This document shows positions 36,299-46,551 of a DNA stretch of 64,000 bases, piece after piece. This DNA is from Strigamia acuminata (taxonomy: Eukaryota > Arthropoda > Chilopoda > Geophilomorpha > Linotaeniidae). The position numbers were made by a program, and so were the translations under genes. How positions within the stretch are numbered: position 1 is the first letter of the stretch; each line of letters begins with the position of its first letter. Location: contig OX442320.1 of assembly GCA_949358305.1 (NCBI GenBank), forward strand, positions 7,642,259 through 7,706,258, in the 5' to 3' direction. The notes under the pieces are model-generated. The model made no database searches and was not told where the DNA came from. It worked only from the letters and a program-made list of their open reading frames with translations.

Positions 36299-38681
36299 AT
36301 GGCTGTGCAAAATGCGGACGAGTTGCTGAAAAAATATGGAGGAGATCCCGGAAAATACCAAATTTTCGTGCTTTGTTTACTATGGTTTTGCATGTGTAAT
36401 TTATCTCTTAACTGTATGATGAATTTGTTTACCATAGTCGCTTATCCGCATCATTGCAAGGTATCAAAACAAGCTTTATAATGTCACTATCATCACTATA
36501 ATGTTACTTTAAATCTAAGATTCCTGATGATTGGTCAAAAAATGGGTCCATACCCAAACTGGAGAATGATGAATATGACTCATGTCTCATGTACATCGAT
36601 CCTACTAACCACTCATTAGGAACTACTGGATGCACTTCAGGTTGGCAATTTTATCCACCTAACGATGAATGGAATATAGTACAAGAGGTAAAATTTCAAT
36701 AATTATAAAAATAAAAATTGAAATAAAATAAAATTCCCATTTACAGTGGGATTTAGTCTGTGATAAACATTACCAGGCAGCGTTAGCTACGACGCTTTTC
36801 TTTGCTGGAGTTACGATTGGTGCTGTAATTTTTGGATATTTAGCAGACATGGTTGGCCGCAAACCTGTGATGATATGGTCGATTATATTCAGCGCAATAA
36901 TTACAGCAGTGATGCCTTTTTCTGTAAATTATCTCATGTATGTGATATTGAGATTTATTCATGGATTTTTCGTACAAGTATGCATTAGATAAGAGAAATG
37001 ATAACACTTAGGAGTAATTAATCTTTATATTTTAGGGTGGATTTAATTGTGCGTTCATATTAGCAGTTGAATTGTTTACACCACGTAGAAGAACCGCTGT
37101 TGCGATAGTGGCTCAAATTTTATGGCCACTCATGTTGTTGTTCATGTGTGGCTTCTTTTATTTTTTCAAAAGTTGGAAAACAGTCTACTTGATATCCAAT
37201 GTGCCATTTGTGCTGACTGTCTCCTACATTTGGTAACTATTTAAAACTCAATCATATGCTTCAAAAATAGAATTAGAATTATATTGCAATTTGTATAGAA
37301 ATTATTTGATCACTAGTTATTCTTCCTTTTCCACTAAATATAATTTGATTCCGCACTACTTTTATCCACACTACAAATTACTAAATTCTGCACTAAAGTT
37401 TAAAACGGATATATAAAATTGAGAACATATACACGTCTAATTTTAATACACAAGCCCTTCTCAAACAACATGCAATAAAAATATGTCGTAAGAATACAAG
37501 ACAATACAGTTATCTCAAATTATTGTGTAAATACTTTAGGTTGGCCTTCAGTGATAAGTAACTAATCATTACCTATTACCTAATCATTTTATTTTTAGGC
37601 TTGTTCCAGAATCTATTCGATGGCTTTTAGCTGTTGGAAAAGTTTCAAGAGCTAAAATGGAACTGACACGGATTTGCAGATTCAATAAGTTAGCAGTAGA
37701 TGATCGATTAACTGATGATATACAGAATGTTGTGCAGAAAATCAACCAGGACAGAAAACAAACTAAGAAGAACTACGGTTGCTTGGACTTAATAAAAAGA
37801 AAAAAAATGAGGATAATATCGATTCTTTCATTTTTTTACTAGTACTAAAACTAAACAAAATTAAAATCCAATCAATGTATTAAATTTAAATAATTTCTTC
37901 TTTCAGTTTTGTTGCAGCGTTTGCGTATTATGGTATTTCATATGCTATCACCCGCTTTAAAGTCAACCCGTATCTTAGTTTTGCAGCAACTAGCATGCTT
38001 GAGTTAATAACAACATTAATCATGTACTTTGTTCTTCAAAGGTATCCAACTATTAACTTGCACTTGCCGTTTCAAACATTTTAAACCAATTTTCTTTTAG
38101 GATTGGTCGTAAATCTGCAGTTGCATTTTGTTTGAGCGTCTGTTGTGTATTGAGTTTAATAGTAGCCATTCTTCAATTGACCATACCCAAAGGTGATGCG
38201 TCGGAAATAAGTGTAACCATTGTAGCGGTTGTCGGACGAGCAGCAGTTGCAGGATTGTTTTCATCCATGCCCATTTACAGCAACGAATTGAGTCCAACAG
38301 TTCTCCGAAATTTACTCTGTGGAATTGCTAATTGCTGGGGCCGAATAGGAGCATTGGTGGCACCACAAGTGATGTTGTTGGTAATAAATAGCCAAAGAAA
38401 ATGAACAAAGTATACCTAGTAATGACACTAGTGTTGTTTACTTGCAGGAAATTTACGTATGGAAACCACTTCCATTCGTTATATGCGCAATACTAACGTG
38501 TTTGGCAGCAATTTTTACTCATCTCTTGCCGGAAACTAAGGACAAACCATTGCCAGATCTTCCTGAAAATGTCGATGCACTTTGGTCCAACGATCCTGTG
38601 CAGAATTCAAACTTACCAAAACATGAAAACAAACATGAGAAAGATGAAAATAAGCCTTTAACTAATTCCATAAAAGCATGA
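36299..38681 (+). CDS. Gene L: SLC22-like transporter, intact, 8 exons
   Basis: Exons 36299-36460, 36520-36687, 36747-36977, 37036-37232, 37599-37841, 37907-38041, 38101-38380 and 38448-38681 join to 549 residues. Start MAVQNADELLKKYGGDPGKY. Motifs are W-D-L-V-C-D, Y-L-A-D-M-V-G-R-K-P-V, L-V-P-E-S-I-R-W, R-I-G-R-K, E-L-S-P-T-V-L-R, R-I-G-A-L-V-A-P-Q and L-P-E-T. Tail is the N-S-N-L-P-K-H type. Introns match those of K and M almost base for base, except that K has the transposon. AATAAA lies at 38739. Very young duplicate. Confidence 0.87.
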
Positions 38682-38901
38682 TCATTAATCTCAATATATT
38701 TGTTAACAAATTTTTGATCTCCACATTAGCATTAGAAAAATAAAATGCAAAGTAACATTTAAAATTCCAGTTTTCATTACTTCTGCTCGTATTTATCAAA
38801 GCTAGCAATCAATAAACTTTATCCCCGAGCTTTAACCAGTGATAAGAGACAGAAGATAGCACAATCATAAAGTGACAATAAGCTATTAGAGCATTGCAAG
38901 C

Positions 38902-41255
38902 ATGGCTGTGCAAAATGCGGACGAGTTGCTGAAAAAATATGGAGGAGACCCCGGGAAATACCAAATTTTCGTGCTTTGTTTACTATGGTTTTGTATGTGT
39001 AATTTAGCTCTTAACAATATGATGAATTTGTTTACTATAGTCGCTTATCCGCATCATTGCAAGGTATCAAAACAAGCTTTATAATGTCACTATCAACACT
39101 ATAGTGTCACTTTAAATCTAAGATTCCTGATGATTGGTCAAAAAATGAGTCCATACCTAAACTGGAGAATGATGAATATGACTCATGTCTCATGTACATC
39201 GATCCTACGAACCACTCATTAGGAACTACTGGATGCACTTCGGGTTGGCAATTTTACCCACCTGACGATGAATGGAATATAGTACAAGAGGTAAAATTTC
39301 AATAATTATAAAAATAAAAATGAAATAAAATTCCATTTACAGTGGGATTTAGTCTGTGATAAACATTACCAAGCAGCGTTAGCTACAACGCTTTACTTTG
39401 CTGGAGTTACGATTGGTGCTGCATTTTTTGGATATTTAGCAGACATGGTTGGCCGCAAACCTGTCATGATATGGTCGATTCTATTCAGCGCAATAATTAC
39501 AGTGGCGATGCCTTTTTCTGTAAATTATCTCATGTATGTGATATTGAGATTTATTCATGGATTTTTCATTCAAGTATGGATTAGATAACAGAAATGATGA
39601 CCACTTAGGAGTAATTAATCTTTTTATTTTAGGGTGGATTTAATTGTGCGTTTATATTAGCAGTTGAATTGTTTACACCACGTAGAAGAACCGCTGTTGC
39701 GATAGTGGCTCAAATTTTATGGCCACTCATGTTATTTTTTATGTGTGGCTTCTTTTATTTTTTCAAAAGTTGGAAAACAGTCTACTTGATATCCAATGTG
39801 CCATTTGTGCTGACTATCTCCTACATTTGGTAAATATTTAAAACTCAATCATATTCTTCAAAAATACAATTCGAATTATATTGCAATTTATTTAGAAATT
39901 ATTTGAACACTAGTTGTTCTTCTAAATATAATTTGATTCCGCACTAATTTTATCCACTCAACAAATTACTAAATTCTGCACTAAACTTTAAAACGGATAT
40001 ATACAATTAAAAACATATACACGTGTAATTTTAATAAACAAATCCTTCTCAAACAACATGCAATAAAAATATGTCGTAAGAATACAAGACAACACAGTTA
40101 ATCTCAAACTATTGTGTAAATACTTTAGGTTGGCTTCAGCGATAAGTAACTAATCATTACCCATTACCTAATCATTTTACTTATAGGCTTGTTCCAGAAT
40201 CTATTCGATGGCTTTTAGCTGTTGGCAAAGTTTCAAGAGCCAAAATGGAACTGACACGGATTTGCAGATTCAATAAGTTAGCAGTAGATGATCGGTTAAC
40301 TGATGATATACAGAATGTTGTGCAGAAAATCAACCAGGACAGAAAACAAACTAAGAAGAAATACGGTTGCTTGGACTTAATAAAAAGAAAAAAAATGAGG
40401 ATAATATCGGTTCTTTCATTTTTTTTCTAGTACGAAAACTAAACGAAATTAAAATCCAATCATTGTATTAAATCTATATATTTTCTTTCAGTTTTGTTGG
40501 AATGTTTGCGTTTTATGGTATTTCATTCGCTATGACCCGCTTTAAACTCAACCCGTATATTAGTTTTGCAGTAACTAGCATGCTTGAATTAATAGCAATA
40601 TTAAGCATGTATTTTGTTCTTCGAAGGTATCCAACTATTATTAACTTGCACTTGCCGTTTCAAACATCTTAAACTAATTTTCTTTTAGGATTGGTCGTAA
40701 ATCTGCAGTTGCATTTTGTTTGAGCGTCTGTTGTGTATCGAGCTTAATAGTAGCCATTGTTCAATTGACCATCCCCAAAGGTGATGCGTCAGAAATAAGT
40801 GTAACCATTGTAGCGGCCGTTGGACGAGCAGCACTTGCAGGATTGTTTTCATCCATGCCCATTTACAGCAACGAATTGAGTCCAACAGTTCTCCGAAATT
40901 TACTCTTTGGAATTGCTAATTGCTGCGGCCGAATAGGAGCAATGGTGGCACCACAAGTGATGTTGTTGGTAATAGACTAAGAAAAAATAAACAAAGTATA
41001 CCTAGTAATGACACTAGTGTTGTTTACTTGCAGGAAATTTATGTATGGAAACCACTTCCATTTGTTATATGCGCAATTATAACTTGTTTGGCAGCAATTC
41101 TTACTCATTTCTTGCCAGAAACTAAGGACAAACCATTGCCAGATCTTCCGGAAAATGTCGATGCACTTTGGTCAAACGATGCTGGACAAAATTTAATCCG
41201 GGTAAAAAATGGGAACAAACAAGATAAATATGAAACTGTGTGTTATAAGTTATAA
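38902..41255 (+). CDS. Gene M: SLC22-like transporter, intact, different C-terminal end
   Basis: Exons 38902-39063, 39123-39290, 39343-39573, 39633-39829, 40187-40429, 40492-40626, 40689-40968 and 41034-41255 join to 545 residues. Exons 1-9 follow L closely (Y-L-A-D-M-V-G-R-K-P-V, L-V-P-E-S-I-R-W), while the last exon resembles J (N-L-I-R) and then diverges to end Y-E-T-V-C-Y-K-L instead of P-L-T-N-S-I-K-A. The 3' flank also differs from J-L, and a pogo-like MITE starts 67 bp after the stop. The mosaic suggests gene conversion or an unequal exchange at the array end. Confidence 0.86.
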
Positions 41256-41321
41256 TTAATTCCATATCAATATGGTTACTAATCTTACTGAATTTGTAAG
41301 TAGTTTTAAAATTGTAGTTTA

Positions 41322-41656
41322 CAGTAGAGCCTCGATTAGCCGAACTAATTGGTCAAATGGGTGTTCGTAAAACCGAATTGTTTGGATAACCGAACATTAG
41401 GTTTATACACATACTGTACTGCATATGAAAACGAAAAGTCATTAAAATATAGTTAAAGAGCATAAAAACCGCCCAAAAATAGATAAAAATTGTCAAAATA
41501 CATTAAAAATATGTGAAAATCATCAAAAAAACATTAAAAATCGATTAGAAAACCGATAAAAATCGGTTAAAAATCGATAAAAGGTCGCTTTACTGCTGTT
41601 CGGGTAACCGATCGATCGTTCGTATAAACGGTGTTCCGATAATCGAGGCTCTACTG
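41322..41656. mobile_element. pogo/Tigger-like MITE downstream of gene M
   Basis: Terminal inverted repeats CAGTAGAGCCTCGATTAGCC and its near-complement ATAATCGAGGCTCTACTG bound 335 bp, flanked by TA/TA. Such CAGT...CTCGATTA termini are typical of pogo-type elements. No transposase. Confidence 0.88.
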
Positions 41657-42615
41657 TATTTGTAAAGTTGAATTTGCCGCCACTAGGAATTTTATCGCTA
41701 CCTTTCATGGACGAGTATTTAAACTCTCAATTAATACCGCCATTGTCTTATACATATCTATGGAAACATCATCCCAATTCTTTCCCAATTTGAAGGCCAA
41801 AATGGTTAAATAACTAAATAACAATTGTTAAAAAGTATCATTTTTATTCCACTACTATCAGTGAATCTTTAAACAAAAATTTATCATGTGACACAATATG
41901 CAGTTGTTCATGTTTATATTTCTAAAATATTATATTTTTATGTGTAGTAAAAGGAATAGTTTCAGAATAGTTTGTCTAAATAAATTATTTTTTATGCAAG
42001 AGATTTACTTCGATAAATTTATTATTTATCAGATTTTATTACATAAAAGAAATCCAAACTTCCGTAGGAATTAGTTCAGACAAAACACGTAAATCAAACT
42101 ATTTAAAAAATCCAAAACAAACCAAAATTGCAAACTCTCCCAGACATATCTCTGCTAACTTTAAACCATTATTTTCATATCTCACCGGGGTCAATATCCT
42201 TCCGTTATACATTAAGGATCCAAGTTCATTCTCACACACCAACTCAACAAGAAACTATTGCAAAAACCTAAAGTAAGTCTGACAATACAACTATGTTACC
42301 TTGTATAACTCCAAACTATTTTTAAAATTTCAATACAATACCCGATTTAATTATATCGCAAAACAATAATACACACCAATTAGGATATTTTAACATTTCT
42401 ATTGTCAAATCAATTCCCACTAAATCAAAAAAAATCCCTTAGTAATCCTCCTTATATAATTAACCACGTTTCTGTGACGTAAATTTTGTTTAAACCATGA
42501 CAGTTAATTTAATCTAAAGTTGCTTGTACCTGCCAATGAAAAGCCAATTGACTTTGATTGTGACAATCAGTTGGACAATCACTACGAGCAAAACGGAGCA
42601 GCCAAGACTCACTGG
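41657..42615. other. Spacer between genes M and N
   Basis: About 0.95 kb, AT-rich, with no supported exon. The frame of gene N is open upstream to 42520 but has no ATG before 42616. Confidence 0.45.
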
Positions 42616-45600
42616 ATGGGTTCTACTTCAGTTGATGATTTATTAGCCAATTTTGGAGACCCAGGAAGATGTCAAAAATACGTTTTGGTAATGCTATGGG
42701 TCACCATGTGGATAATCTCACTCAACAACTTGATGACAATCTTCGCTATGGGAATAAGTCCTCATCACTGTCAGGTTAAAAAAAAAAAAAGAAAAAAAAG
42801 CAAACAAAATCAAATATTTAATTTTCACCTAACTTTTATCTCCTAACATCAAGATAGCAGATGGAATATCACTCAACGATTCAATCCCCAGACTCGATAA
42901 TGGCGACTATGACTCATGTTCAATGTACATTAATTTCGACGACCACAGTGCAGGCACTACTCATTGTACTCATGGTTGGACACATTATCCACAGGATGGA
43001 AAATGGAGCATTATTCAAGAGGTAAAATAATTTCCCCTTACATTTCAATGAAAATTAATCAAATGTTTCAGTGGGATTTAGTGTGTGATAGACATTACCA
43101 AGCAGCGCTGGCTAATTCAGTCTATTTTGCTGGAGTTACAATTGGATGTGGCCTGTTCGGATACTTAGCGGATAGGATCGGTAGAAGACCGGTTATTCTA
43201 TCTTGTCTCTACGGTTACGTTGTTTTGGGAATTGGCATAGCTTTTGTAAACGATTATTATGTTTACCTAGTACTCAGATTCACCGGAGGACTTATTCTTC
43301 AGGTATTTATTAATCATTAATAATGCATATGTAACTTGATCAATTTCTTCCGGCTGTTCACACTTGTCAGCTTCCATGACAAGAGATGGGGAGGATGTAT
43401 CAATAGGAGTAATTTTTCAATTGGAAAATGGGGACTAGAATGAAGCAAATATTCTAAATAAAATATTATTATAGTGTTTTATTATTTATCGGGTTGTATT
43501 TATTGGCACACTATTTATTCTTTGTTTTTCACTAAAAGTGATTTTCGTTCGCACTACTTTTCTCCACACTATTTTTTCCAATTTCACACTACAGATCTTT
43601 TTAAACACTATTTAGTAACTAATTTTACATGTTTTCTAGGGAGCGTCAGGAACCGCTTATGTCATGAGCATAGAATTATTTTTGCCACATAGACGAAACA
43701 TGATTGCAATCATCATGCAAATTCAATGGCCGTTGATCCTATTGGTAGTCACTATTTTGGATTATTTTGTAAAAAGTTGGAGGATATTTCATCTGATTAT
43801 AAGTATTCCTTTCGCTCTAACCATTGCCTTTATATGGTAATAATAAATTAAATTATTTGTAAATGTTTACTCATTTGTTCTTGCATTTACAGGTTTTTAC
43901 CAGAATGTCCTCGATGGTTGATAGCGGTGAACAGAGTAGAACAAGCCAAGAAAGAACTCAAACGTTTTGCTCGTCGCAACCGTCTACCACTTCTCCCAAA
44001 TCTAGGAGCTGAAATTGCCCACGTGATTGAATGCACCCAACAAATAAAAAAAACTCAACAGAAACATTATGGATTTTTGGACTTGTTTCGCACTAAAAAA
44101 ATGTTTATCGTGTCGTCAGCATCTTGCTACTTTTTGTAAGCCGCCATTGACACATGCAATGTGCCATAATCGCAAATTTACGTTTTCTTTTTAGCTTTAC
44201 AGCTTGCTTTGCCTTTTACGCAATTGCCTACTCAATGACGACAATTGGATCAAACGTACACATCAGTTATTGCATCACGAGTCTCATCGACATAGCTGTC
44301 GTTTTTACGTCATACTTTATCCTTAACAGGTACCTTTTAACCTTCCCATAGCCAAGCCTGGCTACCACACGTTGCTAGCTGTGGTCGGTCAAATCGGCCT
44401 TCTTTTAAAATGCTTCTGCGCATGTGCAGAATCTTATTTCTCCAGGTGCAATCGCATTTTTCCTGGCCTCAGCACATGTTTTAATGTGCTCAAACCAGAA
44501 AAAATGCGATTGCACCTGGAAAAGTAAGATTGTGCACATGCGCAGAATCGTTTCAATATACCGCCTAGTGCTAAAAAGTGGCAAAACAGTGTACGGCGCT
44601 CACGTAATGGTGTTTTATGTTGTAAATATTATTCTTATTATTAGTTTATCTTATTCCTAATCAAAATAATATTAGAACTTAGTTATTATAAATTTAGAAA
44701 AAATATTTTTGGAGGAATTAAAGCTAATCCCCTAAATTAATTTTCAGGAAAAAAAGAGTTTCAGTTATTTTACTACTTTTGTTATTTTTCTGACCCACCA
44801 TGGCTATGGGAAGGTTAACACGACATATTAATTTTCAAAACCAATAACTGAAATATTTTCTTCACAGCACAACACGAAAAACAATGACGTACGCGACCAT
44901 TTCTTTCAACGCATTGATCTGCACTCTAGTTGTATTTCTTTTAATCATATTACCATCTGGTTCAGGAGCCGAACTAACAATAACGATAGTAGCCGGTTTA
45001 GGTCGAGCAGCATTAGCTGCTTATTTTTCAGTAATGCCTATCTATGTAAACGAATTAAGTCCTACAGTGATTAGAACTCTACTGCTTGGAGTGGCAAACC
45101 TCTGGGGAAGAATAGGAGGAATTGTAGCCCCCCAAGTTATGCTATTGGTAAGGAAAAAAGGGACTACGATCCAACCCCAATACAAAACCATTTAATATTG
45201 TAAATGATCTACTGCGGATATCAACCCCAGACTTGGTTTGGGTAATCTACCATGGTTTCCTAACTAATTCCAAACTTTCAGACACTTAGCTCTTGCAGTT
45301 TTTGAGCTACGCCAATTTAAACGTATAAAAAGTCTGTATCTCGAAATCCGTAGCTCGGATATTGATGTAACTTGATTTAGAAGTTTCTTAATACCATGTT
45401 CACACCAACGGATCGAGTTTGGCTGGATCTGATCCGCCCGATGAATAGAGTTCCGATATTCACTTGGATGGAGTTGTGTTCACACCAAAATGTGATTCAA
45501 TAATGCGCAACATGGAATGCTACAGACTTCTGACATTATTAAATGAATTCCAATCGGAATCAAATTGTCGAATCGAGTTGTGGGAACTTGATTGACGAAC

Positions 45601-46173
45601 GGAGTTGTTGGGCACACGGATCTAGATCAGTGAACGGAGTTTAGTGTTCACACCAATCTTGGATCTAGATCCACAGCTTCGGATGAGATCTAAAAGCTTG
45701 GTGTGAACATGGTATTACATGAGAAAAATTATTTGTTATAAAGGGGTTGGACAGCCGGTTCCATAGGACAGGCTTACTTTGATCTGATGGGCAAAATTAA
45801 TAATTTTCATAAAAATTATTTCATTCTAAACACAAAGTTTGAAAATGATCAATACTGTCCATCAGATCAAAGTAACTCTGCCCTGATATTCTTAAAATTT
45901 TATAAACTTTAATAAAAATAAATTAAAAAAAAAATTTGTTTTAATTACCAGGAAAAATATGTATGGAAACCTCTTCCATTCTTAATCTGTGCTTTGATGG
46001 CTTTATTCGGAATACTTGTCACAATCCTTCTTCCTGAAACGAAAAACAAGCCGTTACCACAAGTCCCGGAAGATGTTGAAAAATTATGGAAAACCAAAGA
46101 GACCCATCACACATTCAGCAAATCTATTAAAGACCCTGACATCATCAAACCATTAAATCAATTCAATAGTTAG
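42616..46173 (+). CDS. Gene N: SLC22-like transporter, intact, PEC variant
   Basis: Exons 42616-42774, 42854-43021, 43072-43302, 43640-43836, 43893-44135, 44195-44329, 44868-45147 and 45952-46173 join to 544 residues. Start MGSTSVDDLLANFGDPGRCQ. It has the I-M gene plan (fused exons 7-9) but is more diverged. Motifs are W-D-L-V-C-D, Y-L-A-D-R-I-G-R-R-P-V, E-L-S-P-T-V-I-R, R-I-G-G-I-V-A-P-Q and L-P-E-T. Two family positions changed: P-E-S became P-E-C-P-R-W, and the TM8-9 loop reads S-T-T-R-K instead of R-I-G-R-K. Intron 6 holds a piggyBac-like MITE and intron 9 a Harbinger-like one. Intron 3 has the CACTA-phased block found in intron 4 of J-M. Confidence 0.85.
43515..43620. repeat. CACTA-phased motif block in gene N intron 3
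   Basis: CACTA recurs about every 15-23 nt (core CGCACTACTTTTCTCCACAC). Homologous to the block in intron 4 of J-M but in a different intron. Confidence 0.65.
44341..44814. mobile_element. piggyBac-like MITE in gene N intron 6
   Basis: Terminal inverted repeats CCTTCCCATAGCCA and TGGCTATGGGAAGG are exact and flanked by TTAA on both sides (44337-44340, 44815-44818), the piggyBac target. 474 bp, non-coding. An inner palindrome (44414-44547) has arms of about 50 nt containing CAGGTGCAATCGCATTTTT. Confidence 0.82.
45391..45714. mobile_element. PIF/Harbinger-like MITE in gene N intron 9
   Basis: Ends ATACCATGTTCACACCAA and TTGGTGTGAACATGGTA, flanked by TTA/TTA. Interior rich in GGATCTAGATCC-type palindromes. 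The GTTCACAC terminal motif resembles the element in the gene I 3' UTR, but the bodies differ. Confidence 0.78.
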
Positions 46174-46551
46174 CACTTATTATTCCTAACATTTTTCTAA
46201 AAAACAAATAAACAAATAAAAACTAGTTGAAATAAAACTCTTCACTTAAAAATGAATTATTCATTAAGCAGGAAATCACTTATTATCTTTTTCCACCACT
46301 TGGATTGTCTATTCCGCTTTTCTCAACAAAAAGTCAGACAGTCTACTCACAAGTGACATCACAATAGACGCCAAGAAACCGGTTCCCTAGTTGAAAAAAA
46401 AAATTCTATAGCCTCCAGGCAACAAGCACGTGACCACACCTTGAGATTGAGTTGGGTTTTGTCTAGCTCGAGCTAGAAGGAAAAGAAACAGAGCAAGCTG
46501 TGGATCAAGCACAGTCTACTTAATTTTCGTGCTTGCCATCAATGGGACAAA
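46174..46551. other. Spacer between genes N and O
   Basis: About 380 bp with no exon. It ends with an out-of-frame ATG at 46542, ten bases before the chosen start of gene O (ATGGGACAAAATGG), so leaky scanning is possible. Confidence 0.45.
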
